Below, piece after piece: positions 25,745-33,770 of a DNA stretch of 64,000 bases. Location of the stretch: NCBI RefSeq assembly GCF_900099915.1, contig NZ_FNDB01000017.1:1-64000 (forward strand), read 5' to 3'. Position 1 is the stretch's first letter, and each line of letters opens with the position of its first letter. Below the pieces are notes generated by a model. That model ran no database searches, was not told the origin of the DNA, and saw only the letters and a program-made list of their open reading frames with translations. Source of the DNA: Flavobacterium omnivorum. GTDB lineage: Bacteria; Bacteroidota; Bacteroidia; Flavobacteriales; Flavobacteriaceae. The position numbers and the translations under genes were made by a program.

Positions 25745-28276
25745 CTATTCTGGAGTTTCTGTTGGACCTTCAGCATCAATTCTCAAATCCCATATTTGGT
25801 GTAAAATAGGTCTTAGGTCTTTGGTTCTTCCATCTGCTATTAATTGAAGTCCTTGATTTATTAATTGTCTAGCTTTAGTTTTATCCTTCCATTTTAGTGT
25901 GTTAAATTCTCTATCGTGGTATTTAATTTTATTAACGTCCATAGCACCACCTGATACCTCATTTCTTATTTCAGTATCTAAAGAATCAATTTCATCAGTA
26001 AGTTCTTTTGCCGTTTTTATATTTTTATCTTTAATAATTTGCTCAATAGTTGATTTATATTCCTTTATATGATTTTCTAACTGATTTAAATTTAAATCTT
26101 CCCCGTCGCTGTTTTCTTTTATTTTCTTAATTAAGTTTTCAAATTCGTAAAAAGAGTCTTTTAATTCTTGTTGCACTTTTGGCCATTCGGTTTCTTTTTC
26201 AGCACTGTCCAATTTCAACAATTCTTTTCGCAAATCATTTTGGATTTTCATTCTACCGTCAGGACTTCCGCCTTCTCTTTCTAATTGCTCCTCTAAATTT
26301 ACTAACACATCCTTTATTTCATTTGCACTTACTTTACTAGCAGTTTTTTTTGCATTTGTAATTGCTTGAGCTAAAAATTCTTTTTCAGGAGATTCTGTTG
26401 GTTTTATTTCAAGTTCAAGTTCTTCGGTGTAGTTTAATAAAGGGAAATAAGCACTGAACTGCATTATCTGTGATTTATCTACTTTTATGGTTATATCAAC
26501 ATCACTACCTTCTGGCAGAAAAGCAGGTAAATTTTCTCCAGTGATGACAACTTCATTTATTAAATTATTTAATAATGGATTTGTTCCTTCCGCATCATAA
26601 TCCCCTTGATATATAGGAATTCGTATAATGTCACTAATCATTCCTGGTCTAATTGCACTTCTTGTTTTTAGACCATTTTCCACCCCTATAGCTGGGACCC
26701 TTTTAGTTTTTTCTAATCCTTTAATTGGAAAAAATAAATCTTTTTTTTCTGACCGATAGTGTCTTCCAATTCCAATATGATAGGGTAGTACTTGCATACC
26801 TTCCAACCCACCAATTCCTTGAAGTATGCTAAATTGGTTTGGTTGACATTCTAATTTGTTACCTTGTTCATCATAAACTTGAATTTCGAATGAATTTGAC
26901 CTACCTTCTGCTAAAACTAAATCTATTAAAGAAGCTTTTTCACTTATGAGCTTTTTTCCACTTGACCAGGCTTCGTCAGATCTAATTATATCTGCAAATA
27001 TTTTTTCAGGAAAAGTTCCTGTTGTTTTTTCTTTTAATACTTTCAAATTTATCATTACATCTACTTCAACTGAAGTGGCTTCATATTTAAGATCTAATTG
27101 AAGTTTAGTTTTATCTCTTGTTCCTTCTTTTACTTCTTCTGAAACTGAAATGGTGGATGCAAATAATGCAGCGCCTTTAGCTACAACAGTCATTGGATCA
27201 ACAGTAGTGTCTACTTTGTCAGTTATTTGTTCTTTTAGCATTCTTCTCAAAATTGGCGAATAGGTAGGGCCACCAACAAGAATTAATGCTCCAAGATCTG
27301 AACCTTTTAAATTATTCCTTTTTAATAAATCTTTTGTAATATCAATTGCTTTTTGGAAAATAGGGCCCAAAACATTTTCCATATCCTTTTGAGTAACTAA
27401 GACATCGATTTCAGGTTCATCCCCATTATCATCCTCAAAAGGAAGGTCTCCTAAATTTGATAAAACATTGTGTGAATCCTTAAAAGATAATTGGATTTTA
27501 GCTTCTTCTGCATAAAATTTTACAGCATTTCTTAGAATTTCTTTTTTATCTGTGTCTTTCAAAACACTTTCTATCGCAAAATTTTGTTGCAAGTTTGGAA
27601 TAATGATTTGATCAACAATTGCTTCATCTAAATTTTTACCTCCAAGCCAGGCATCCCCACCTGTATCTTTAACGGATAAAATACCTTCTTCTGCTTTTAT
27701 TAATGCAGCATCAAATGTCCCACCTCCAAAATCAAATACTAACCAAAATCCATCTTTGCTTTTTGAATCTAAACCATAAGCAGTAGCAGCAGCTACAGGT
27801 TCTTGTAAAAGCTCTATGTGTTTAAAGCCTAGTAGTTTAGCTGCTTTTATTGTCGCCTCATTTTGGGGATTAAGAAATTTTGCGGGAACGGTTATTACAA
27901 TGGATGAAATATTTTCATCTTTTATAACTGATTTTAGTGTTTTTAATATTTCAGCAGATAATTCTTCTGACGAAAAACTTTTTCCCATATTAGAGCTTTC
28001 ATAGGTATGAGTAGTTCCCATTGTTCTCTTGAACTCGAAAAATGTATTAGTTTGGCCATTTTCAAAAGTTTTCAAAGCTCTTGCGTTATCATTTTTCATA
28101 GTATTATAGGCAGCATCTCCTACGATAACATCTTGCTTTTTATTAAAGTTAATACAAGATGGAAAAGTATCTTTTAAAGTGCCAGACTTTTTAATAGTAG
28201 GAATTCCATTCTCCATTCTTGCAATTGCAGAATTTGTTGTTCCTAGGTCAATGCCGTAATCAATTTTATTTCTCAT
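25745..28276 (-). CDS. Hsp70/DnaK-family chaperone with extended C terminus
   Basis: An 843-residue Hsp70. The nucleotide-binding domain (about 5-385) has phosphate 1 IDLGTTNSAIA (9-19), phosphate 2 LVFDFGGGTFDAAL (179-192), the hinge block ELLQEPVAAATAYG and adenosine motif ALILVGGPTYSPILRRML. A beta-sandwich substrate domain follows (about 395-620), but the linker and binding loops are not those of housekeeping DnaK. The C-terminal 200 residues are charged helices and a tail unlike the EEVD type. The length exceeds DnaK (about 630) by some 200 residues. It is flanked by a GrpE-like gene (22-nt gap) and the kinase-AAA gene, so it is a dedicated, not general, chaperone. Confidence 0.9.
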   Translation of the reverse strand: MRNKIDYGIDLGTTNSAIARMENGIPTIKKSGTLKDTFPSCINFNKKQDVIVGDAAYNTMKNDNARALKTFENGQTNTFFEFKRTMGTTHTYESSNMGKSFSSEELSAEILKTLKSVIKDENISSIVITVPAKFLNPQNEATIKAAKLLGFKHIELLQEPVAAATAYGLDSKSKDGFWLVFDFGGGTFDAALIKAEEGILSVKDTGGDAWLGGKNLDEAIVDQIIIPNLQQNFAIESVLKDTDKKEILRNAVKFYAEEAKIQLSFKDSHNVLSNLGDLPFEDDNGDEPEIDVLVTQKDMENVLGPIFQKAIDITKDLLKRNNLKGSDLGALILVGGPTYSPILRRMLKEQITDKVDTTVDPMTVVAKGAALFASTISVSEEVKEGTRDKTKLQLDLKYEATSVEVDVMINLKVLKEKTTGTFPEKIFADIIRSDEAWSSGKKLISEKASLIDLVLAEGRSNSFEIQVYDEQGNKLECQPNQFSILQGIGGLEGMQVLPYHIGIGRHYRSEKKDLFFPIKGLEKTKRVPAIGVENGLKTRSAIRPGMISDIIRIPIYQGDYDAEGTNPLLNNLINEVVITGENLPAFLPEGSDVDITIKVDKSQIMQFSAYFPLLNYTEELELEIKPTESPEKEFLAQAITNAKKTASKVSANEIKDVLVNLEEQLEREGGSPDGRMKIQNDLRKELLKLDSAEKETEWPKVQQELKDSFYEFENLIKKIKENSDGEDLNLNQLENHIKEYKSTIEQIIKDKNIKTAKELTDEIDSLDTEIRNEVSGGAMDVNKIKYHDREFNTLKWKDKTKARQLINQGLQLIADGRTKDLRPILHQIWDLRIDAEGPTETPE

Positions 28277-28298
28277 TTTTGTTAATTATTTTTTGTTA

Positions 28299-29201
28299 TT
28301 AATAGCCAACAGAAACTTCTATCTGTGCTGTTTGAATCATTTTATCATTGTAATTTACTTGTGGGATTAGAACTTTAGTGATGATTTCTGAATCCTTTTC
28401 AAGGTTTTCATCTGGAATGGAACTGGTTACTATTACCTTCATACCTTGATGAAATTGCTTACCTAATAGTACGGGCATTTCATAACCATTGGCCGAAAGG
28501 TTGTCTTTAAGATTTGAAATAGAATTTCTTAAATTTTTTATTCCTTTAACACTTTGATCCATTCTATTTAAATTGTTTTCCATTACATTTATCTGGCTAG
28601 ATAGTTTAAGGGCTAAAGAGTGGTCAGGTTCTAGATTTGGAGAGTTCTGAACAGTTGTTTTTTGTTGCTCAATTAAATGTAATTGTGTTTCCATTAACTC
28701 TGTTTGTTTTCCAAACTCTTTGACTAAACTTTCTTCAATAGAAGATTTTGTGTTGTTTAATTGGTCAACTAGATTTAACTTGTCAATTTTCTGACGTTTG
28801 TTAATAAGCCAGAAAAAAAGAGCCGATAGTAGAATCGCTATTAATACTGCAATTATCCCGTAGAACGAATTTTTGTTTAAAGATATACCAACTGCCGATA
28901 TTTTTTGGTTTGATTTTGATTCAGAAGTTTCAATTTTAGAAATCAAATTGCTTTTAGTTTGTACTATTGAATTACTGATTGAGTCGGATTGCTTTTGTAA
29001 ATTATCAATATTTGTAAAAGCATTCGAAACTTTTGAATTGATTTTTACAATATCACTTTTGAGTTTGTTGTTTTCAGATTGAAGAATGCGAATTTTTTCG
29101 TTTAAAGGAATAATCTTTTTTTCAAATTCTTCTTTAGTTATACTTTGAGCAAAAGTTCCAAGAATAGAAAACAGAAGTAATACAATGGTTAGTTTTTTCA
29201 T
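28299..29201 (-). CDS. Membrane-anchored GrpE-like nucleotide exchange factor
   Basis: A 300-residue protein in four parts: signal peptide (1-19, ending TFAQ), periplasmic coiled coil (about 22-108), one membrane helix (113-133) followed by KRQK, and a cytoplasmic coiled coil (about 140-235). The end (about 238-300) resembles the GrpE beta-domain: MPVLLGKQFHQGMKVIVTSS ... ITKVLIPQVNYNDKMIQTAQIEVSVGY, comparable to the GrpE ending with R/K-x-A-x-V-x-V. GrpE normally is soluble and releases ADP from DnaK; here the same activity would be tied to the inner membrane with a periplasmic sensor-like coil. Its start overlaps the J-like gene stop by 1 nt. The GrpE assignment rests on C-terminal pattern only. 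Confidence 0.65.
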   Translation of the reverse strand: MKKLTIVLLLFSILGTFAQSITKEEFEKKIIPLNEKIRILQSENNKLKSDIVKINSKVSNAFTNIDNLQKQSDSISNSIVQTKSNLISKIETSESKSNQKISAVGISLNKNSFYGIIAVLIAILLSALFFWLINKRQKIDKLNLVDQLNNTKSSIEESLVKEFGKQTELMETQLHLIEQQKTTVQNSPNLEPDHSLALKLSSQINVMENNLNRMDQSVKGIKNLRNSISNLKDNLSANGYEMPVLLGKQFHQGMKVIVTSSIPDENLEKDSEIITKVLIPQVNYNDKMIQTAQIEVSVGY

Positions 29202-30904
29202 TATTTAATAAGTTTTATAAATTGATTTAGAATTATGCGTATAGCATTATTAATTTCCTTTTTTTCTTTTAGTTTTTCAACCAGTTTTGGTGAATAGTGG
29301 TAATAAGTTTTAATGAACCATCTACCAAATGCAGATTTATCTAAAACATCATCTCTGAATTGTCTCAAGATCAATACTTGTGGATGTTCATAATCACCAT
29401 AAGCCATAGTTGCAATATAACAACCGCTACTACCACCCGTATTTGCCAATTGAGATTTTATACTTGACAACGCTGTTTTATTATTGTTATATTGATTTCT
29501 AAAATTTTGATTCAAATCCATATTTCCAATTATTAAAGAAACATTCCAAGCTTCATTAACTTTAGTTTTTAACTGACTAATTATGGCTTTTTTGGTAGCA
29601 TTATCATAGGAACTATTTAATCGGTCTTGAAGTTTGTTCATTTCTGAAACGCACATTGCTTGTGCATTGGAAGCAATGCGGGAACTTAGTCCTAAATATA
29701 ATTTATCCGAACTTCCTAAAATTGATTTAATTTTGTCTAAATGTGGTTTAGTCGTGGATAAAAGTATTGATCCGTTTAAGATAGTATCACTTTTAGTTTC
29801 ATTAGCTTCAATAATATCTTCCAGTCTTTTAAAATCAAATGATATTTTTTTAAATTTTTCTCTATCAGCTCTACCATTTATATATTCTTCAACTAATGGT
29901 GTACTTTCATTAATTCTTTCTTTTACAACACTCCCAAGCACAATAGATATTGCTTTTTTATTGAGATCTAAAGCTATTTCACCAACTTCAGTTTCCGTTT
30001 CATAGAAATGATTGAACATTGTAATACTGCATTGCAAAATTTCATTTGCTACTTTGTCAGATATGGAAATAAATTTAATGCTTGACGTTCCTAATATAGA
30101 TTTAATTAATGCTAAATCTTTTTTGGTGTAATTATATAACTTTTCCCCAAAATCGCCTGCTTTAGCATTATTTTCTTTTTGTTTCTTTCTTGTTTCTTCA
30201 ATTTTTTTCTCAATTTCTTCAATAGGTTTCTGAATAAATTCATTCAAGTAATCTGTCTTAGCAGTAAAATCTTGTTTACTTAGTATTTCAATGAATTTAT
30301 CAGAAGAAATCCCATCGTGATTATCTATTTCCGATTTCACTTGATTCAAAAATTGAATCTGAAGTTCTTTTTTGGTTGTTTTAAAAGTAACATCTGCTGC
30401 CAAAGTTTTAAAATCTTTAATATAGTCGCTTTCCAAAAATTTTAATTTTAAATCAAGGCCTTGTTCAAATAAGATTGAATTAATGTTCGCCCCATTAAAA
30501 GAATTACAAAACAATAGTACTGAGAGGTTATGATATGCAGAACTGTTACTAAGGTTGATTTCTGAGGTCCCAATTCGTTTTTTCCAAGTTTCTATGGCAT
30601 TTTGATGGTTATTTTCTTTTATAAAATCAAAAGCAATTTCATCAGTTACTTCATTACCTTTATAAAACCAGAATAAAGCAGCATTAACACGATCATTATC
30701 CAAATTTAATTTTGAACTGGCATCATTAACTCTGTCAATACTTCGATTTAAGGAGCCAATCAAAGGAAAGCTAAAATCTTCGGGAACATCTGCTCCTGCA
30801 TCAATATACATTTTTAGTTTTTGCGTCTTTGTATGTTCTTCCTTTGTTGAAGTACCAACTAATATTCCAATTATTCTATATGGGTTATTTAAAACTAATT
30901 CCAT
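29201..30904 (-). CDS. J-like / CFI-box C-terminal protein, Hsp70 co-chaperone candidate
   Basis: A 567-residue cytoplasmic protein. The N terminus MELVLNNPYRIIGILVGTSTKEEHTKTQKL and the ALFWFYKGN block match a group of J-like proteins encoded beside Hsp70 genes; the HPD triad of true J domains is not present. The middle is helical with coiled coil at about 225-250. The C terminus (about 495-545) has SGCYIATMAYGDYEHPQVL followed by LRQFRDDVL, GRWFIKTYYHYSP: the CFI-box-type C-terminal module. It overlaps the membrane gene before it by 10 nt and the GrpE-like gene after it by 1 nt, so the cluster is tightly coupled. Probable role: client delivery or localisation for the dedicated Hsp70. Confidence 0.65.
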   Translation of the reverse strand: MELVLNNPYRIIGILVGTSTKEEHTKTQKLKMYIDAGADVPEDFSFPLIGSLNRSIDRVNDASSKLNLDNDRVNAALFWFYKGNEVTDEIAFDFIKENNHQNAIETWKKRIGTSEINLSNSSAYHNLSVLLFCNSFNGANINSILFEQGLDLKLKFLESDYIKDFKTLAADVTFKTTKKELQIQFLNQVKSEIDNHDGISSDKFIEILSKQDFTAKTDYLNEFIQKPIEEIEKKIEETRKKQKENNAKAGDFGEKLYNYTKKDLALIKSILGTSSIKFISISDKVANEILQCSITMFNHFYETETEVGEIALDLNKKAISIVLGSVVKERINESTPLVEEYINGRADREKFKKISFDFKRLEDIIEANETKSDTILNGSILLSTTKPHLDKIKSILGSSDKLYLGLSSRIASNAQAMCVSEMNKLQDRLNSSYDNATKKAIISQLKTKVNEAWNVSLIIGNMDLNQNFRNQYNNNKTALSSIKSQLANTGGSSGCYIATMAYGDYEHPQVLILRQFRDDVLDKSAFGRWFIKTYYHYSPKLVEKLKEKKEINNAIRIILNQFIKLIK

Positions 30905-31302
30905 CTTCTTTTCTCTCTAAGGTTATTAAAATCAATATATGTTTGCGACTTAATAATGTCTTTTTTTAATTTAGAATAATAGCTCGACTTTTCAGATAGA
31001 TAACCAAAGTATGAGAAAAATGTTGGTAGTAAATTAAAGATAAAAGTACTTCCAATAATAAAAGCGGGAATTCCAAAGACCCAATTAATCCATTCTGCAA
31101 TGTCAAAAGAAGCTACTGCGCCACACATAATTCCAATCCCAAGAAACTTTAATTCGGTATTAAATGTTTCAATAAAACTTGAAGTGGGGTTTATATTTAA
31201 TTTGGGATTCGCATTTAGAAGTTCTTTCAAGGTTTTATAATCCATTTCTGCCAAAGCAGATGGTATGTTAAAATTGTAGCTGGTATATTGTATTTTTGCC
31301 AT
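30895..31302 (-). CDS. Two-helix membrane protein of the Hsp70 cluster
   Basis: A 135-residue protein with a short N-terminal soluble part (YNFNIPSALAEMDYKTLKELL), two strongly hydrophobic spans at about 52-68 and 74-96 (NWVFGIPAFIIGSTFIFNLL), and a charged C-terminal helix rich in Lys/Tyr. No family recognised. Its stop overlaps the J-like gene start by 10 nt, and its ATG falls 1 nt after the SH3 gene stop, so it is part of one polycistron. Small membrane proteins in such clusters often serve as anchor or pore; the sequence does not decide. Confidence 0.6.
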   Translation of the reverse strand: MAKIQYTSYNFNIPSALAEMDYKTLKELLNANPKLNINPTSSFIETFNTELKFLGIGIMCGAVASFDIAEWINWVFGIPAFIIGSTFIFNLLPTFFSYFGYLSEKSSYYSKLKKDIIKSQTYIDFNNLREKRRWN

Positions 31303-31303
31303 A

Positions 31304-31846
31304 TTATCTTCTACTTGTTACTATATAAAACTGCCAAGTATATGTGCGATTATTTTCAAAATTCTTTACACCAACATTTGGCACAACACCAGGCGCAGAG
31401 GCTCTAAAATCATAATCACCAGGATTTAATGTAATGTTTTTAATTTCTTTTGGTGAAAACCGATATACTTCGGAATTTAATTTTAAAGTCATCGTAATAC
31501 TGGTATTGTTAAATATTGTGGCCTCAGCATCATAGCTTGCTGAATTTCCTGAAGCTGAAATGAAACTGCCATTACTTTTGTTAACCACTTTGCCAACTTT
31601 TACATATGATTTATGCACATATCCTTCTTTGTCAGTTGCTATATCTATGATATTATAGTAATCATTTTCTGTTTCAAGAGAAATAATAAAGATTTGTGTT
31701 TGGGATTTTAAAGAGCTGATGATATTATCATTTGAATTGGATCCTTCTCTGAAGTTTACCTGTTTTGTGATTTTTCCTAGGTAGGATTGGCTATAAATCA
31801 CATTTGATATTAAAATAAAAAAGATTAAATGCAGTATTGTTTTCAT
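31304..31846 (-). CDS. Secreted bacterial SH3-domain protein, first gene of the Hsp70 cluster
   Basis: A 180-residue exported protein. I chose the ATG at 31846 (MKTILHLIFFILISNVIYSQ), a clean signal peptide; the longer frame from 31963 only adds residues encoded by a T-rich tandem repeat. After cleavage, about 20-90 is an SH3b domain: YLGKITKQVNFREGSNSNDNI, then GYVHKSYVKVG. A beta-rich C-terminal domain (about 100-180) follows with YRFSPKEIKNITLNPGDYDF. SH3b domains bind peptidoglycan or peptides, so this is probably the periplasmic, cell-wall-facing component of a system whose other parts are cytoplasmic or in the membrane. Tight spacing with the next gene supports that. Confidence 0.65.
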   Translation of the reverse strand: MKTILHLIFFILISNVIYSQSYLGKITKQVNFREGSNSNDNIISSLKSQTQIFIISLETENDYYNIIDIATDKEGYVHKSYVKVGKVVNKSNGSFISASGNSASYDAEATIFNNTSITMTLKLNSEVYRFSPKEIKNITLNPGDYDFRASAPGVVPNVGVKNFENNRTYTWQFYIVTSRR

Positions 31847-31903
31847 AGTCAAAATGTTTAATCTTATTTTTCTATTTGGGGTAATTCTATTAAACTCAAT
31901 ATT

Positions 31904-31937
31904 AACACTTTTTTTAACACTTTTTTTAACACTTTTT
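31904..31937. repeat. Short 12-bp tandem repeat in the leader of the Hsp70 cluster
   Basis: The unit AACACTTTTTTT occurs at 31904-31915 and 31916-31927, with a partial third copy to 31937. It lies between the SH3 start and the divergent regulator and is prone to slippage, which could vary promoter spacing. Confidence 0.6.
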
Positions 31938-32050
31938 ATCAAATTGAATGAAAAATTAGGCAAATAAATGAAACCTTTAATTTGGCGTAAAGCTATATGC
32001 TTTTAAAAATGTTTCTTTACGGTTTTCCACATTCAATAAAAATAAAACAC

Positions 32051-32070
32051 GGTTATCTTTTAGGATAACC
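32051..32070. promoter_or_regulatory. Perfect inverted repeat between divergent genes, candidate operator
   Basis: GGTTATC (32051-32057) and GATAACC (32064-32070), 6 nt apart, form a perfect dyad between the SH3/Hsp70 cluster (minus) and the XRE-type regulator (plus). Position and size suit an XRE-repressor site. No protein-DNA evidence. Confidence 0.45.
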
Positions 32071-32147
32071 ACATTAATCAAATATAGAACAAATTTTGAC
32101 TTATCATAAAAGATAATTAAGATTTAAGAAATTCTTTACAAATAAAG

Positions 32148-32333
32148 GTTGGCAAGCGTATTCAGGAAATCAGAATTGAGAAAAATATATCTCAACAAGA
32201 TTTGGCTGCGAAGTGTAACTTTGAGAAGAGTAATATGTCCAGATTAGAAACGGGAAGGGCTAATGCAACTCTTTCAACCCTTGAAATAGTTTCCAAAGCT
32301 TTAGAAGTTGATGTGATAGAACTTTTCAAATGA
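32148..32333 (+). pseudogene. XRE-family helix-turn-helix regulator without canonical start
   Basis: Sixty-one codons read VGKRIQEIRIEKNISQQDLA followed by AKCNFEKSNMSRLETGRAN and end VIELFK at a TGA: a full XRE HTH domain of the small Bacteroidota type. The frame opens after a TAA at 32118-32120, yet codons 32121-32147 contain no ATG, GTG or TTG. In the next frame 32126-32146 reads KKFFTNK, which would join naturally to VGKRIQ if one G near 32147-32148 were removed. So either a 1-nt insertion broke the gene or a non-standard start is used. It lies divergent from the Hsp70 cluster and would be its natural repressor. The rest of 31964-32399 is non-coding. Confidence 0.6.
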
Positions 32334-32399
32334 ATAGATAGTTTTTTTAATAGAAAATATCCTGACCAACAATAACTCGTGCTAAATCAGGATAATATC

Positions 32400-33605
32400 T
32401 TATTTTAATTTTACAGCAAGGTTTTTTATTGCCTCACTAACTTTCTTCTGCACTACCTTACCGTAACTTTCCTGTGTAATAACCATGTTTGAATGTCCTA
32501 GAAGTTCTGATACTATTTCCATTGGAACATCATTATAAAGTAAAACTGTAGAGGCAAATGTTTTCCTAGCAATGTGGTGCGTAAGACGTTTTTCAATTCC
32601 AGTTACATCTGCAATCTCTTTTAAATATGAATTGAATTTTTGATTGCTTATTGATGGGAATATGCGGTTACTATCAGTTGAGTATTTCTCAATAATTTCT
32701 TGAGCCTTTGGTAGAATTGGAATTGAGATTTGACGCTGTGTTTTCTCTCTCTTCATCTGAATCCAGTTAATGTTGTCAAAACCTATTTGGATGTTCTTCT
32801 TTTCAAGATTTGCCATTTCATTATAGGCTAGTCCTGTATAACAACAGAATATGAATAAGTCTTGAATTGTGCTTAATCTTTTTTGTTGCAATACTGCTTC
32901 TTCAAGGGTTTTGAGTTCTTCTGTAGTAAGGAATATAACCGTTTTACGGACTGTTTTAGACTTGTGAAGTATAAATGGATCTCTATCCAAATAGCCTTCT
33001 GAAATAGCCTGTTTTATTGGCGTTCTTAGCCTTTGAATGGTTTTGTTGATAGTAATTTGTTCTTGCTTCTTTTCTGTTTTTAAATAGTAGTCAAAATCAC
33101 TTAGAAACTGTAGACTTAGTTCTTTTAGGGGGCAATCTGTTTTTTTATATTTCCATTTTAGGAAAGCCTCTAAATGATTGCCTACATAAACGAACTTGTT
33201 ATAGGTATTGTCTTTGATTTCTAGTCCTACTAGTTTTTCGATTTTGGAGAGATACTGTTTGTAATAGGATAGAATAAATTCACTTTTCTTTAGTTCTTTT
33301 CCTAAGTATTTATCGTGAATGTCCTCAACAGAAAAAGGGCTTTCCTGTAATCTTAAAATCATGTAGATGCTATTGATCTTTGATTTTATCTTATCCAATT
33401 GAGAGTTGTATAGAATTGCAGATTTGTGGGATTTTAGAATTACTTGGTTTTTGGTATCCCAATGCTCGGACTCAATATTAATACCTGTGCTGAGCTGTTT
33501 TCTGTTCCCATTTAGGGTTAGTCGGCAAAATAATGGAGATTGATTCTTCTTGTTTTTTCTATTCTTTCCTTCAATAAATAGAATTTTGAAATTGTCTGTT
33601 GTCAT
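32400..33605 (-). CDS. Tyrosine recombinase (island integrase)
   Basis: A 401-residue site-specific recombinase. The N-terminal arm-binding region (1-95) has RKNKKNQSPLFCRLTLNG and a WDTKNQ block typical of Bacteroidota integrases; the core-binding SAM-like domain is about 105-205. The catalytic domain shows Lys in MKREKTQ, HHIARKTFAS (His-x-x-Arg), LLGHSNMVITQESYGKV with the His and the nucleophile Tyr. The first catalytic Arg is not in its usual place: CCYTGLAYNEM has Ala where TGLR is common, as is known for IntDOT-type enzymes. It lies 166 nt from the att repeat next to tRNA-Asn and should both insert and excise the island. Confidence 0.9.
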   Translation of the reverse strand: MTTDNFKILFIEGKNRKNKKNQSPLFCRLTLNGNRKQLSTGINIESEHWDTKNQVILKSHKSAILYNSQLDKIKSKINSIYMILRLQESPFSVEDIHDKYLGKELKKSEFILSYYKQYLSKIEKLVGLEIKDNTYNKFVYVGNHLEAFLKWKYKKTDCPLKELSLQFLSDFDYYLKTEKKQEQITINKTIQRLRTPIKQAISEGYLDRDPFILHKSKTVRKTVIFLTTEELKTLEEAVLQQKRLSTIQDLFIFCCYTGLAYNEMANLEKKNIQIGFDNINWIQMKREKTQRQISIPILPKAQEIIEKYSTDSNRIFPSISNQKFNSYLKEIADVTGIEKRLTHHIARKTFASTVLLYNDVPMEIVSELLGHSNMVITQESYGKVVQKKVSEAIKNLAVKLK

Positions 33606-33651
33606 AACTTTTTGTTTTAGTCAGACATGCAATTGGTTACGATAAAAAAAG

Positions 33652-33692
33652 TGATGCCTTTTAGAAAAAGAGATGATGCCTAATATGTTGCC
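33652..33692. repeat. TGATGCC direct repeats near the integrase start
   Basis: TGATGCC at 33652-33658 and 33674-33680 and TGTTGCC at 33686-33692 lie between the integrase ATG and the attachment site; an inverted GGCAA pair follows at about 33712-33722. They could be arm-type integrase or excisionase sites, or an operator for int. Confidence 0.4.
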
Positions 33693-33770
33693 TTTTTTTG
33701 CAAAATAAGTTGGCAAGTTGGCAGAAGTCAAAAATTCTCCTTTCTCTACTAAACCATCGTGAAGCCCTGC

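Noticed and set aside
31847..31963. Longer N terminus for the SH3 protein
   Set aside because: It is encoded by a T-rich tandem repeat and would place the signal peptide internally.
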